This document shows positions 9,001-20,100 of a stretch of DNA of 64,000 nucleotides, in pieces. The stretch is from Rhodovulum steppense (lineage in GTDB: Bacteria; Pseudomonadota; Alphaproteobacteria; Rhodobacterales; Rhodobacteraceae), in the NCBI RefSeq assembly GCF_004339675.1, contig NZ_SLVM01000015.1:33597-97596 (forward strand). The letters are read 5' to 3'. The position numbers and the translations under genes were made by a program. The first letter of the stretch is position 1; each line of letters starts with the position of its first letter. Below the pieces are notes generated by a model. The model was not told the origin of the DNA. It did no database searches and saw nothing but the letters and a program-made list of their open reading frames with translations.

Positions 9001-10905
9001 ATGCCCACGCCCCGCCCCGCCCGTGCCACGGCCCTTGCCCGCGCGGTTCCGCTTCGGCTCTGGCTGACCGCATGGGGGCTTGCTCTGGTGCTGGCGCTTG
9101 GGGCGCAGCAGGCGCTGGCCGAGCAGAAGGTGATCGTTGCGCATGCCATCTCGACCTTCGGCGAACCGAAATACCCCGCCGATTTCCCGCATCTCGACTA
9201 CGTCAACCCCGACGCGCCCAAGGGCGGCGAGATCTCGGTCTGGGCTTTCGGCTCGTTCGACTCGATGCATCCCTACACCACCAAGGGCCGGTCCGGGGGC
9301 CTGTCGAGCGTGTTCTTCGAATCGCTGATGACCGGCACCGCCGACGAGATCGGCACGGTCTATGGCCTGCTGGCCGAATCCATCGAATATCCCGAGGACC
9401 GGTCCTGGGCGATCTTCAAGCTGCGCCCCGAGGCGCGGTTTTCCGATGGCTCGCCGCTCACGGCCGAGGATGTCGTCCATTCCTTCGAGCTGTTCCGCGA
9501 CAAGGGCCTGCCCAGCTTCCGCGTCCAGCTTTCGCGCCAGGTCGATCGCGCCGAGGTGCTGGAGGATGGACGGGTCAAGTTCACCTTCGCCGAGGGCGTG
9601 CCCACCCGCGACCTGCCGCAACTGGTGGGCGGGCTGCCGGTCTTTTCCAAGGCGCATTACATCGCCAGCAACCGCGATTTCGAGGAATCGAGCCTTGAGC
9701 CGCTGCTGGGCTCCGGTCCCTATGTGCTGGGCCGGATGGATGTGGGCCAGACCATAGTCTACCAGCGCAACCCCGATTACTGGGGCACCGATCTGCCGAT
9801 CAACCGCGGCCGACAGAATTTCGACCGTATCCGCATCGAATATTACGCCGATTACAACGCCGCCTTCGAAGGGTTCAAGGGCGGCAGCTATACCTTCCGC
9901 AACGAGGCCTCGTCCAAGATCTGGGCCACCGGCTACGATTTCCCGGCGGTGCGCAATGGCGGGGTGCTCAAGGCCGAACTGCCCGACGGCACCATTGCGA
10001 CCGGGCAGAGCTTCGTCTTCAACCTGCGCCGCCCGCAATTCCAGGACCCCCGTGTGCGCGAGGCGATCGGGCTGATGTTCAACTTCGAATGGTCGAACGA
10101 AACGCTGTTCTACGGGCTTTATGCGCGGGTCAATTCCTTCTGGGAAAACAGTTATCTGGCTGCCGAAGGGGGGCCGGGCGAGGGCGAACTGGCGCTGCTT
10201 GAACCGCTTGTGGCCGAGGGCCTTCTGCCCGAAACGATCCTGACCGACGCGGCGGTGATGGCCCCCACATCCGGCGCACGCCAGTTGGACCGGGGCAACC
10301 TGCGCCGTGCTTCGGAATTGCTGGACGAAGCGGGCTGGGAGGTCGGCGCCGACGGGTTGCGGCGCAAGGACGGCCGCACGCTGCGGGTGGAGTTCCTGAA
10401 CGACAGCCAGACCTTCGACCGGGTCATCAACCCCTTTGTCGAGAACCTGCGCCGTGTGGGGATCGACGCGGTACATACGCGGGTGGACAATGCGCAGGCG
10501 ACCAACCGCGAGCGCAGCTTCGATTTCGACGTCGTGACCGAGCAGTTCCCGATGGACTACATCCCCGGCTCGGGCCTGCTTCAGTATTTCGGCTCGGAAA
10601 CCGCGGATACCTCGGTCTTCAACAAGATGGGGCTGAAAAGTCCGGCCGTGGACCGGCTGATCGAGATCGTGCTGGCCGCCCAGGACGATGCCCAGGTCGA
10701 GACCGCGGTCAAGGCGCTTGACCGGGTGCTGCGCGCCGAACGGTTCTGGGTACCGCAATGGTTCAAGAACACCCATACCGTCGCCTATTACGACATGTAC
10801 GAGTATCCCGACCCGCTGCCGCCCTACAGCTTGGGCAATCTCGATTTCTGGTGGTATAACGCCGAAAAGGCCGCGGCGCTGCGTGCCGCCGGTGTGCTGA
10901 GATAA
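9001..10905 (+). CDS. yejA: Oligopeptide ABC transporter substrate-binding protein (YejA type)
   Basis: Periplasmic family 5 solute-binding protein of 634 residues, first gene of a yejABEF operon. The signal peptide runs to about [10 protein letters not shown]. Family signatures are [26 protein letters not shown], the [25 protein letters not shown] region, and [14 protein letters not shown] typical of YejA. YejA-type proteins deliver peptides, including microcin C in enterobacteria; the natural ligand here is not known. AGGAGG lies within the 12 bases before the ATG (9001). Confidence 0.93.
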   Translation: MPTPRPARATALARAVPLRLWLTAWGLALVLALGAQQALAEQKVIVAHAISTFGEPKYPADFPHLDYVNPDAPKGGEISVWAFGSFDSMHPYTTKGRSGGLSSVFFESLMTGTADEIGTVYGLLAESIEYPEDRSWAIFKLRPEARFSDGSPLTAEDVVHSFELFRDKGLPSFRVQLSRQVDRAEVLEDGRVKFTFAEGVPTRDLPQLVGGLPVFSKAHYIASNRDFEESSLEPLLGSGPYVLGRMDVGQTIVYQRNPDYWGTDLPINRGRQNFDRIRIEYYADYNAAFEGFKGGSYTFRNEASSKIWATGYDFPAVRNGGVLKAELPDGTIATGQSFVFNLRRPQFQDPRVREAIGLMFNFEWSNETLFYGLYARVNSFWENSYLAAEGGPGEGELALLEPLVAEGLLPETILTDAAVMAPTSGARQLDRGNLRRASELLDEAGWEVGADGLRRKDGRTLRVEFLNDSQTFDRVINPFVENLRRVGIDAVHTRVDNAQATNRERSFDFDVVTEQFPMDYIPGSGLLQYFGSETADTSVFNKMGLKSPAVDRLIEIVLAAQDDAQVETAVKALDRVLRAERFWVPQWFKNTHTVAYYDMYEYPDPLPPYSLGNLDFWWYNAEKAAALRAAGVLR

Positions 10906-10921
10906 CGAGGCAGAGCAGCCC

Positions 10922-12007
10922 ATGGGCGCCTATATCCTTCGGCGATTGTTCCTGATCGTCCCGACGCTGTTGGGCATCATGATCATCAACTTCACCCTGA
11001 CCCAGTTCGTGCCCGGCGGCCCGATCGAACAGATCATCGCCCAGATGGAAGGACAGGGCGATGTGTTTCAGGGCATTGCGGGCGGGGGCGATGTGGGCGA
11101 ACGGGCGCAGGGTTTTGGCGACGACCGCTATGTGGGCGCACGCGGGTTGCCGCCCGAGTTCATCGCGGAACTGGAACGCGAATTCGGCTTCGACAAGCCG
11201 CCGCTGGAACGGTTCCTGACGATGATTTGGAACTATATCCGCTTCGATTTCGGCCAGAGCTATTTCCGCTCGGTCGCGGTGATCGATCTGGTGCTGGAAA
11301 AGATGCCGGTTTCGGTCACGCTGGGGCTGTGGTCCACGCTGATCGCCTATCTGGTCTCGATCCCGTTGGGCATCCGCAAGGCGGTCAAGGACGGCACGCC
11401 CTTTGACACCTGGACCAGCGGCGCGATCATCGTGGGCTATGCGATCCCAGGCTTCCTGTTCGCGGTGCTCCTGTTGGTGCTGTTCGCGGGCGGGTCCTAT
11501 TTCCAGTGGTTCCCGCTCCGGGGGCTGACCTCGGACAATTTCGACGAACTCAGCCTGATCGGCAAGATCGGCGACTATTTCTGGCACATCACCCTGCCGG
11601 TGCTGGCCACGACGATTTCCAGCTTCGCGACGCTGACGCTGCTGACCAAGAACTCGTTCCTCGACGAGATCAAGAAGCAATATGTCATCACCGCCAAGGC
11701 CAAGGGTCTGACCGAATCCCGCATCCTTTACGGCCATGTCTTCCGCAACGCGATGCTGATCGTGATCGCGGGCTTCCCGGCGATGTTCATCGGTGTGTTC
11801 TTCGGCGCCTCGATCATCATCGAGACGATCTTCTCGCTCGACGGCCTTGGCCGGCTGGGCTTCGAGGCGGCGGTGGCGCGCGATTATCCGGTGATCTTCG
11901 CCACGCTCTATGTCTTCGGGCTGATCGGGCTTCTGGTCGGGCTGATCTCCGACCTGACCTATGTGCTGGTCGATCCGCGGATCGACTTCGAAAGCCGGGA
12001 GACCTGA
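10922..12007 (+). CDS. yejB: Peptide ABC transporter permease (YejB type)
   Basis: Inner-membrane permease of 361 residues with the DppB/OppB architecture: a first membrane helix ([18 protein letters not shown]), a long periplasmic loop, then five more helices. The coupling EAA loop is at [20 protein letters not shown]. The extended loop containing [16 protein letters not shown] is typical of YejB rather than OppB. It starts 16 bp after yejA and pairs with YejE to form the channel. Confidence 0.95.
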   Translation: MGAYILRRLFLIVPTLLGIMIINFTLTQFVPGGPIEQIIAQMEGQGDVFQGIAGGGDVGERAQGFGDDRYVGARGLPPEFIAELEREFGFDKPPLERFLTMIWNYIRFDFGQSYFRSVAVIDLVLEKMPVSVTLGLWSTLIAYLVSIPLGIRKAVKDGTPFDTWTSGAIIVGYAIPGFLFAVLLLVLFAGGSYFQWFPLRGLTSDNFDELSLIGKIGDYFWHITLPVLATTISSFATLTLLTKNSFLDEIKKQYVITAKAKGLTESRILYGHVFRNAMLIVIAGFPAMFIGVFFGASIIIETIFSLDGLGRLGFEAAVARDYPVIFATLYVFGLIGLLVGLISDLTYVLVDPRIDFESRET

Positions 12008-12008
12008 G

Positions 12009-13118
12009 ATGTTCGCGCTCTCCCCCCTGAACCGGCGCCGCTGGCGGAATTTCAAGCGCAACCGCCGGGCCTATTGGTCGCTGATCCTGTTCGCCATCCT
12101 GTTCGGCCTGTCGCTCTTCGCCGAGGTGATCGCCAATGACAAGCCGATCTATGTCCGCTTCCAGGGCGAGAGCTTCTTCCCGATCTACCGCTTCTACCCC
12201 GAAACCGCCTTTGGCGGCGACCTGCGCACCGAGGCCGTCTATCGCGACATCGAGGTGCAATGCCTGATCCTGACCGGCGGGCTGGAGGAGTGCTGGGACG
12301 CGCCCGAGGACCTGATCGCCGAGGCAAGGACCGGCGTGATCGACGGGCAGGACATCGCGCAGGGCCGCATCATCTGGCCGCTGATCCCCTACAGCTACAA
12401 CACCATCTCGGACATTTCGGGCACCGCACCGGCACCGCCCAGCGCGGATCACTGGCTGGGCACCGACGACACGGCGCGCGATGTGGTGGCGCGGGTGATC
12501 TACGGCTTCCGGCTGTCGATCTTCTTCACGCTGATCGTGACCAGCATCGCCTCGGTGATCGGCATCGTGGCGGGCGCGGTGCAGGGGTTCTTTGGCGGGA
12601 TCACCGACCTGATCTTTCAGCGGGTGATCGAGATCTGGACCTCGACGCCCCAGCTTTACATCATCATCATCCTGTTCGCGGTGCTGGGGCGCAGTTTCTG
12701 GCTGCTGGTGTTCCTGACCGCGCTGTTCGGCTGGCCCGCGCTGGTCGGCGTGGTGCGGGCCGAATTCCTGCGGGCGCGCAATTTCGAGTATGTCCGCGCG
12801 GCCCGCGCGCTGGGCGTGTCGAACGCCACGATCATGTTCCGCCACATGCTGCCGAATGCCATGGTGGCGACCCTGACGCTTCTGCCCTTCCTGATTACCG
12901 CGACCATCGGCACGCTGGCCTCGCTCGATTTCCTGGGCTTCGGGCTGCCCTCCTCGGCGCCCTCGCTCGGGGAACTGACGCTTCAGGCGAAACAGAACCT
13001 CCAGGCGCCCTGGCTGGGCTTTACCGCGTTCTTTACCTTCGCGATCATGCTGTCGCTTCTGGTGTTCATCTTCGAAGGCGTGCGCGATGCCTTCGACCCC
13101 AGAAAGACCTTTCGATGA
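12009..13118 (+). CDS. yejE: Peptide ABC transporter permease (YejE type)
   Basis: Second permease of the importer, 369 residues. It begins with the OppC-type N-terminal segment (FKRNRRAYWSLILFAILFGL), followed by a large periplasmic insertion (about residues 35-150) that distinguishes YejE. Later come the helices and the EAA loop (ARALGVSNATIMFRHMLPNA). The ATG at 12009 is one base after the yejB stop, and its stop overlaps the yejF start, indicating translational coupling. Confidence 0.95.
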   Translation: MFALSPLNRRRWRNFKRNRRAYWSLILFAILFGLSLFAEVIANDKPIYVRFQGESFFPIYRFYPETAFGGDLRTEAVYRDIEVQCLILTGGLEECWDAPEDLIAEARTGVIDGQDIAQGRIIWPLIPYSYNTISDISGTAPAPPSADHWLGTDDTARDVVARVIYGFRLSIFFTLIVTSIASVIGIVAGAVQGFFGGITDLIFQRVIEIWTSTPQLYIIIILFAVLGRSFWLLVFLTALFGWPALVGVVRAEFLRARNFEYVRAARALGVSNATIMFRHMLPNAMVATLTLLPFLITATIGTLASLDFLGFGLPSSAPSLGELTLQAKQNLQAPWLGFTAFFTFAIMLSLLVFIFEGVRDAFDPRKTFR

Positions 13119-14719
13119 GCGCGGTCCTCAAGGTGCGGAACCTGTCGGTCAGCTTCCGGCAGGACGGGCGCGACATCGCCGCCGTGCGCGGCGTCAGCTT
13201 CGAGGTGGGCCGGGGCGAGACCGTGGCCATCGTGGGCGAATCCGGGTCGGGCAAGTCGGTGACGGCGCTTTCGACCGTGGCGCTGCTGCCCGGCAGCGCG
13301 ACGGCCACGGGCTCGATCACCTATGGCGGCGAGGAACTGATCGGCGCGTCCGAGGCGCGGCTGCGCGCGGTGCGGGGCAACGATATCAGCTTCATCTTCC
13401 AGGAGCCGATGACCTCGCTCAACCCGCTGCACACGCTGGAAAAGCAGCTGACCGAAAGCCTTGCGCTGCATCAGGGCCTGACCGGGGCGCCCGCGCGGGC
13501 CCGGGTGCTGGAACTGTTGCACAAGGTCGGCATCCGCGACCCTGAATCCCGCCTCAAGGACTATCCGCACCAGTTGTCGGGCGGACAGCGCCAGCGGGTG
13601 ATGATCGCCATGGCACTGGCCAACGGGCCGGACCTGCTGATCGCGGATGAACCCACCACCGCGCTGGATGTGACCATCGAGGCGCAGATCCTCGAACTGC
13701 TGGCCGAGTTGAAGCGCGCCGAGGGGCTGAGCCTTCTGTTCATCACCCATGATCTGGGCGTGGTCCGCCGCATCGCCGACCGGGTCTGCGTGATGAAGGA
13801 TGGCGAGATCGTCGAGACCGGCCCGACCGAAAGCATCTTCACCGCGCCGCAGCACCCCTATACCCGCAAGCTGCTGGCCGCCGAGGCGGTGGGCGGCCCC
13901 GATCCGGTCAAGCCCGACGCGCCGGAAGTGATCCGCACCGAGGCGTTGAAGGTCTGGTTCCCCGTCCAGCGCGGGTTCCTGCGCCGCACCGTCGGCCATA
14001 TAAAGGCGGTGAACGCGGCCGACATTTCCGTGCGCGCGGGCGAGACGCTGGGCATCGTGGGCGAATCCGGCTCGGGCAAGACGACGCTGGCGCTGGCGAT
14101 CATGCGGCTGATCTCGTCCGAGGGGCGGATCGTCTTTCAGGGCAGCGGCATCGACGGGCTGAAATCGCGCCAGATGCGCCCGCTTCGCCGCGACATGCAG
14201 ATCGTCTTCCAGGACCCGTTCGGCAGCCTAAGCCCGCGCATGACCGTCGAGCAGATCGTGGCCGAGGGGCTTGGCGTGCATGGCGCCCGCTCGGGCCGGT
14301 CCGCGCGCGAGGAAGTGGCGCAGATCCTGACCGAGGTGGGGCTGGACCCCGCGATGATGCACCGTTACCCGCACGAGTTCTCCGGCGGGCAGCGCCAGCG
14401 CATCGCGATTGCGCGCGCCATGATCCTGCGCCCGCGCCTGCTGGTGCTGGACGAACCGACCTCGGCGCTGGACATGACGGTGCAGGTTCAGATCGTGGAC
14501 CTGCTGCGCGAGCTGCAACGCCGCAACGACCTGGCCTATCTGTTCATCAGCCACGATCTGCGCGTGGTCCGCGCGCTCAGCCACAAGGTCATCGTGATGA
14601 AGCAGGGCGACATCGTCGAGGCGGGCGAGGCCCGCGCGATCTTCGAGGCGCCGCAAAGCGGCTATACCCGCACGCTGATGCAGGCCGCCTTTGGCGTGCC
14701 GGTGGCCGCCGCCCAATAG
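13115..14719 (+). CDS. yejF: Peptide ABC transporter dual ATPase (YejF type)
   Basis: Fused ATPase of 534 residues with two complete nucleotide-binding domains, as in YejF. Walker A occurs twice (GESGSGKS near residue 38, GESGSGKT near 318), each followed by a signature ([24 protein letters not shown]) and Walker B ([24 protein letters not shown]). The oligopeptide-specific C-terminal extensions ([29 protein letters not shown]) support peptide import. The ATG overlaps the yejE stop (ATGA). A longer open frame upstream is an alternate reading of yejE and is rejected. Confidence 0.95.
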   Translation: MSAVLKVRNLSVSFRQDGRDIAAVRGVSFEVGRGETVAIVGESGSGKSVTALSTVALLPGSATATGSITYGGEELIGASEARLRAVRGNDISFIFQEPMTSLNPLHTLEKQLTESLALHQGLTGAPARARVLELLHKVGIRDPESRLKDYPHQLSGGQRQRVMIAMALANGPDLLIADEPTTALDVTIEAQILELLAELKRAEGLSLLFITHDLGVVRRIADRVCVMKDGEIVETGPTESIFTAPQHPYTRKLLAAEAVGGPDPVKPDAPEVIRTEALKVWFPVQRGFLRRTVGHIKAVNAADISVRAGETLGIVGESGSGKTTLALAIMRLISSEGRIVFQGSGIDGLKSRQMRPLRRDMQIVFQDPFGSLSPRMTVEQIVAEGLGVHGARSGRSAREEVAQILTEVGLDPAMMHRYPHEFSGGQRQRIAIARAMILRPRLLVLDEPTSALDMTVQVQIVDLLRELQRRNDLAYLFISHDLRVVRALSHKVIVMKQGDIVEAGEARAIFEAPQSGYTRTLMQAAFGVPVAAAQ

Positions 14720-14726
14720 AGCGTGC

Positions 14727-14764
14727 AAAAGGAAAACGCCCGCGGCGGGGGATGCTGCGGGCGT
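14727..14764 (-). terminator. Intrinsic terminator of hemN
   Basis: Read on the minus strand this is ACGCCCGC, a 13-base loop, GCGGGCGT and then TTTCCTTTT. The 8-bp GC stem with a T-rich tail lies about 65 bp beyond the hemN stop codon. It may also limit yejF transcription from the other side, but that strand lacks the T run. Confidence 0.7.
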
Positions 14765-14828
14765 CAGGCGGGGCGTAATTTCCCCGCCGCAGGTCCGGGC
14801 CACGCAGAGCGCGGACCGGCCGTCTCGA

Positions 14829-16184
14829 TCAGATCGCCGAACTGTGACCCGCCTTCGACAGATCATAGGCGTCGAAGGCGCGGGCGATCATCCGGGTCAG
14901 CGGCTTGCCATGCTCGGGGATCACCAGCCCGTCATTGGTCAGGTCCACGAATCCCGCGAACTGGTCGACGACCTCGCCGAACATGCGGTTCAGTTCCGAT
15001 TTCGAGATGCCGAAGGTCTCGGTGATCTCGGCGGTCGAGATGCGGAACTCGCACATCAACTGTTCGATCATGCGGCTCCGCATGTTGTCCTCGGGCGTGA
15101 AGACATGGCCCCGCCCGGTGGCAAAGCGCCCGTCGCGGATCCGCGCGGTATAGTCCGACGTGCCCGACAGGTTCTGCGCGAAGCCCTGCGGAAACTTCGA
15201 GATCGAGGACGCCCCCAGCCCGATGAGCGCGGGCGCGGTGTCGTCGGTATAGCCCTGGAAATTGCGCCGCAGCCGACCGGCATCCAGCGCGCGGGCCAGC
15301 CCGTCCTCGGGCCGCGAGAAGTGGTCGATGCCGATCTCGCGATAGCCGTCCCACAGGAACAGTTCCTTCGCGGTCTCGTAAAGCTTCAGCCGCGCCTCGG
15401 GCGTGGGCAGCGCCTCGGCCGGGATCATCGACTGACGCCGGGCCATCCACGGCACATGGGCATAGCCGTAAAGCGCCACCCGGTCGGGCGAGAGCGACAT
15501 CAGCTTCTGCACCGATTCGGCGATCCGCTCGTTCGACTGGTGCGGCAGGCCATACAGGATGTCGGCGTTCAGGCTGGGGATGCCGCGGGCGCGGATCATG
15601 TCCACCGCGTCGCGGGTCACGTCATAGCTTTGAATCCGGCCGATCACCGACTGGATCTGCGGGTCGAAATCCTGGATCCCGATCGAGGCGCGGTTCATCC
15701 CCGCCGCGGCCAGCACGTCCAGACGCGCCTCGTCGATCTCGTTGGGGTCGATCTCGACTGAGAACTCGCCGCTCTCGTGCAGCGGCGCGGCCTTGAAGAT
15801 GACCTCGGTCAACTCCTTCATCATGTCAGCCGACAACAGCGTCGGTGTCCCCCCGCCCCAGTGCAGCCGCGACAGCGACACGCCCGAAGGCAGCCGCCGA
15901 CCCAGCATCTCGACCTCTTCCTTGAGCGTCTCGAGATAGGCGCGTACCGGCGAATCGGAGCGCGTGCCCTGCGTCCGGCAGGCGCAGAACCAGCACAACC
16001 GCCGACAGAACGGCACATGGATATACAGGGAAATCTGCGAACCGGGCTCGATCTGGTCGATCCAGCCGGCGAAGTCTCCGTCGTCTACCGATGCGTTGAA
16101 GTGCGGCGCCGTCGGGTAACTGGTGTAGCGGGGCACTTTCGCATCGAATAGACCGAGACGCGTGAGTTGCGATTCGGTGCTCAT
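14829..16184 (-). CDS. hemN: Oxygen-independent coproporphyrinogen III oxidase
   Basis: Radical-SAM enzyme of haem and bacteriochlorophyll synthesis under low oxygen, converting coproporphyrinogen III to protoporphyrinogen IX. The 451-residue protein has the true HemN signature CRRLCWFC (C60, C64, C67) preceded by YIHVPFC, the PRYTSYPTAPHF N-terminus, HWGGGTPT, and a complete C-terminal HemN domain (MIEQLMCEFRISTAEI), which separates it from HemW. It is divergent from fnrL across 62 bp containing an FNR box, so anaerobic induction by FnrL is expected, as in Rhodobacter. Its own terminator lies downstream. Confidence 0.96.
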   Translation of the reverse strand: MSTESQLTRLGLFDAKVPRYTSYPTAPHFNASVDDGDFAGWIDQIEPGSQISLYIHVPFCRRLCWFCACRTQGTRSDSPVRAYLETLKEEVEMLGRRLPSGVSLSRLHWGGGTPTLLSADMMKELTEVIFKAAPLHESGEFSVEIDPNEIDEARLDVLAAAGMNRASIGIQDFDPQIQSVIGRIQSYDVTRDAVDMIRARGIPSLNADILYGLPHQSNERIAESVQKLMSLSPDRVALYGYAHVPWMARRQSMIPAEALPTPEARLKLYETAKELFLWDGYREIGIDHFSRPEDGLARALDAGRLRRNFQGYTDDTAPALIGLGASSISKFPQGFAQNLSGTSDYTARIRDGRFATGRGHVFTPEDNMRSRMIEQLMCEFRISTAEITETFGISKSELNRMFGEVVDQFAGFVDLTNDGLVIPEHGKPLTRMIARAFDAYDLSKAGHSSAI

Positions 16185-16219
16185 TGCACTAGCGTTATTT
16201 TCACCCGAGGGTTCGCTCC

Positions 16220-16233
16220 TTGATCGAAGTCAA
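16220..16233. promoter_or_regulatory. FNR box between hemN and fnrL
   Basis: TTGAT-CGAA-GTCAA matches the FNR/FnrL consensus TTGAT-N4-ATCAA in nine of ten half-site bases. It is 13 bp before the fnrL ATG and 35 bp before hemN on the other strand. Overlap with the fnrL leader suggests autoregulation, and the distance to hemN fits activation. Function is inferred from the match and from known Rhodobacter biology. Confidence 0.8.
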
Positions 16234-16246
16234 AATTGGAAACGGA

Positions 16247-16993
16247 ATGGCCGTGACCGACCCCCATGTGGCGCAGACTGAATGCGCGGATTGCCCGATC
16301 CGGCACCGGGCCGTCTGTGCCCGCTGCGAGACCGACGAACTGGATCAGCTCGAGGCGATCAAGTACTATCGGACCTATGATGCCGGGCAGACCGTGATCT
16401 GGTCGGGCGACCGGATGGATTTCGTCGCCTCGGTGATCGAGGGCATCGCGACGCTCAGCCAGACGATGGAGGACGGGCGCACCCAGATGGTGGGCCTGCT
16501 GCTGCCCTCGGATTTCGTGGGCCGCCCGGGCCGCGAGACGGCCGCCTATGACGTGGTGGCGACGACGGCGCTGACCATGTGCTGCTTCCGCAAGAAACCC
16601 TTCGAAGAGTTGATGATCCGCACGCCCCATATCGGCCAGCGCCTGCTGGAGATGACGCTGGACGAATTGGACGCGGCGCGGGAATGGATGCTGCTGCTGG
16701 GCCGCAAGACCGCGCGCGAGAAGATCGCGAGCCTTCTGGCGATCATCGCCCGGCGCGACGCGACGCTGAAACTGTCCAGCCCACGCGGTCGGATAGTGTT
16801 CGACCTGCCGCTGACCCGTGAGGCGATGGCCGATTACCTCGGGCTGACGTTGGAAACCGTCAGCCGCCAGATTTCGGCGCTGAAGCGCGACGGGGTTATC
16901 GTCCTGGAAGGCAAGCGTCATGTGACAGTGCCCGATTTCGATCGCCTGCTCGGCGAGACAGGTGACGACAATGACGGCGGCATGCTGGTCTGA
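16247..16993 (+). CDS. fnrL: Crp/Fnr family oxygen-sensing regulator FnrL
   Basis: Anaerobic regulator of 248 residues, the length of Rhodobacter FnrL. Cysteines for an oxygen-labile [4Fe-4S] cluster are at C13, C16, C24 and C27 (CADCPIRHRAVCARC) plus one in TMCCFRKKP. The cyclic-nucleotide-fold domain follows (AGQTVIWSGDRMDFVASV), then the dimer helix and a helix-turn-helix whose recognition helix ETVSRQISALKR carries the ExxSR contacts of FNR proteins. A TTG nine codons upstream would place the FNR box inside the gene; the ATG at 16247 after GGAAACGG is preferred. Confidence 0.95.
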   Translation: MAVTDPHVAQTECADCPIRHRAVCARCETDELDQLEAIKYYRTYDAGQTVIWSGDRMDFVASVIEGIATLSQTMEDGRTQMVGLLLPSDFVGRPGRETAAYDVVATTALTMCCFRKKPFEELMIRTPHIGQRLLEMTLDELDAAREWMLLLGRKTAREKIASLLAIIARRDATLKLSSPRGRIVFDLPLTREAMADYLGLTLETVSRQISALKRDGVIVLEGKRHVTVPDFDRLLGETGDDNDGGMLV

Positions 16994-17180
16994 GCCGCCA
17001 ACTTGTCGGTCAGCGCCTTGCCGTGGATCCTGAATCGTTGGGACTCGGTATGGATGGTGTGGGTGAAATTTCCGGTCTCGCGCGGAGCCGAAAGGGGGGG
17101 CGCGCGGGCGCAGTTGCTTTTGGTTGGGATGAGGGCGGGGTGGGCTTTCCCCCGGACCCGGCTCTGGCTAGGCTGGGGGC

Positions 17181-20100
17181 ATGGTAGCGCCGCGATTCAT
17201 ACATCTTCGTCTGCATACCGAGCATTCGCTGCTTGAGGGGGCGGTGCGGCTCAAGAAGCTGCCCGATCTGTGCAAGGCGGCGGGGATGCCCGCTGTGGCC
17301 GTGACCGACACCAACAACATGTTCGCCGCGCTGGAATTCTCGGTTCTGGCGGCGGGCGCGGGCATTCAGCCGATCCTGGGCTGCCAGATCGATCTTGCCC
17401 ATGATCCGGTTGCCCCCGGCGAACGGCCGCGCCCGCCCGCGCCGGTCGTTCTGCTGGCGCAGAACGAGGCGGGCTATGGTAACCTGATGAAGCTGAATTC
17501 CTGCCTGTACCTGGGCAAGGCGGGGCAGCTGCCGCAGGTCACGCAAGAGGAACTGGAGGCGCATGCGGCCGGGCTGATCTGTCTGACCGGCGGGCCGGAC
17601 GGGCCGTTGGGGCGGTTCCTGCGGGCCGGTCAGAGGGGCAAGGCCGAGGCGCTGGCGGCGCGTCTTGCGGCGGCCTTTCCGGGGCGGCTTTATGTCGAGT
17701 TGCAGCGCCATCCGGGCGCGGGCGGACGGCTGACCGAGGCGGAGGCGGCGACCGAGCGCGGCCATGTCGAGATCGCCTATGCGATGGACCTGCCGCTGGT
17801 CGCGACCAATGACGTGCATTTCCCGAAGTCCGAGATGTTCGAGGCGCATGACGCGCTCCTTTGCATCGCGGATGGGGCCTATGTCGATCAGGCCGAGCCG
17901 CGCCGTCGGCTGACGCCGCAGCATCATTTCAAGTCGCCCGAGGAAATGGCGGCGCTGTTCGCCGACCTGCCCGAGGCGATCGCGAACACGGTCGAGATCG
18001 CGCGCCGCTGTGCCGTCAAGGCGGCCAAGCGCGCGCCGATCCTGCCCCGCTTTGCCGAGGACGAGGTCGAGGAACTGCGCCGCCAGGCGAAGGCGGGTCT
18101 TGCCGCGCGGCTGGCCGTGATCCCGCATGCCGCGCCGGTCGAGGAGTACGAGAAGCGGCTGGAGTTCGAGCTGGGCATCATCGAGGGGATGGGCTTTCCC
18201 GGCTATTTCCTGATCGTGGCCGATTTCATCAAATGGGCCAAGGATCACGGCATCCCGGTAGGGCCGGGGCGGGGGTCGGGCGCGGGCAGCCTTGTGGCCT
18301 ATGCTCTGACGATCACCGATCTGGATCCGTTGCGCTACAGCCTGCTGTTCGAGCGGTTCCTGAACCCTGAGCGGGTCTCGATGCCCGATTTCGACATCGA
18401 CTTCTGCATGGACCGGCGCGAGGAAGTGATCGCCTATGTCCAGCAGCGCTATGGCCGCGAGAAGGTGGCGCAGATCATCACCTTCGGCGCGCTGTTGTCC
18501 AAGGCTGCCGTGCGCGACGTGGGCCGCGTGTTGCAGATGCCCTATGGCCAGGTCGACAAGCTGTCGAAGCTGATCCCGGTCGAGGGAGTCAAGCCCGTCT
18601 CGATCGAGAAGGCACTGGCCGACGAGCCCCGCCTGCGCGAGGCCGCCCGCGCCGAGGAGGTGGTGGACCGCCTGCTGACCTATGGCCAGCAGGTCGAGGG
18701 GTTGCTCCGCAATGCCTCGACCCATGCCGCGGGGGTGGTGATCGGGGACCGGCCGCTGGACGAGCTGGTGCCGCTCTACCAGGATCCGCGATCCGACATG
18801 CCCGCGACCCAGTTCAACATGAAATGGGTCGAGGCGGCGGGGCTGGTGAAGTTCGACTTCCTCGGGCTCAAGACCCTGACGGTGATCCAGAATGCCATCG
18901 ACCTGATCCGCGCGGGCGGGCGGGCCCTGCACGAGGGCGCGGACGGCACGCCGCTGTACCAGCCCAAGCCCGGCGCCGAGAACGATATCGGGCATATCCC
19001 GCTGGACGATCCGAAGACCTACGAGCTTTACGCCAGCGCCCGCACGGTCGCGGTGTTCCAGGTGGAAAGCTCGGGCATGATGGACGCGCTGCGCCGGATG
19101 AAGCCCACCTGCATCGAGGATATCGTCGCGCTGGTGGCGCTGTATCGCCCCGGCCCGATGGAGAACATCCCCGCCTATTGCGAGGTCAAGCACGGGCTCA
19201 GGCCGCTGGAATCGATCCATCCCTCGATCGACCACATCCTGGCGGAAACCCAGGGCATCATCGTCTACCAGGAACAGGTGATGCAGATCGCGCAGGTCAT
19301 GGCGGGCTATTCCCTTGGCGGCGCCGACCTCTTGCGCCGCGCCATGGGCAAGAAGATCGCCGAGGAAATGGCCAAGGAGCGGCCGAAATTCGTCGAGGGC
19401 GCGGTGGCGAACGGCGTGCCCAAGGCCAAGGCGGGCGAGGTCTTTGACCTGCTGGAGAAATTCGCCAATTACGGCTTCAACAAGTCGCACGCGGCGGCCT
19501 ATGCGGTGGTCAGCTACCAGACCGCCTGGCTCAAGGCCAACCACCCGGTCGAGTTCATGGCAGGGGTGATGAATTGCGATATCCACCTGACCGACAAGCT
19601 GGGCATCTATGCCGAAGAAGTCCGCCGCGGGCTGGGCATCGGCATCGTGCCGCCCTGCGTGAACCGCTCGCAGGCGGGTTTTTCGGTCAGCGGGGGGCGG
19701 CTGGTCTATGCGCTGGGTGCGCTCAAGAATGTTGGCGTCGAGGCAATGCGCCTGATCGTCGAGGCGCGCAGCGACCGGCCCTTTGCCACGATCTTCGATT
19801 TTGCCCGGCGGGTGGATCTGAAACGCATCGGCAAGCGGCCGCTGGAGATGCTGGCCCGCGCGGGCGCCTTCGACCAGCTTGACCCGAACCGGCGGCGTGT
19901 CTTCGACAGCCTGGACGCACTGTCGGCCTGGTCGGCCGCGATCCATGACCAGCGCGGCTCGGCGCAGGTGTCGCTGTTCGGCGAGGCGGGCGACGACCTG
20001 CCCGAGCCGCGGCTGGCCCCGGTTGCCGACTGGCTGCCCGCCGAGCGGCTGGCCGAGGAACACAAGGCGGTCGGCTTCTACCTGTCGGGCCATCCGCTGG

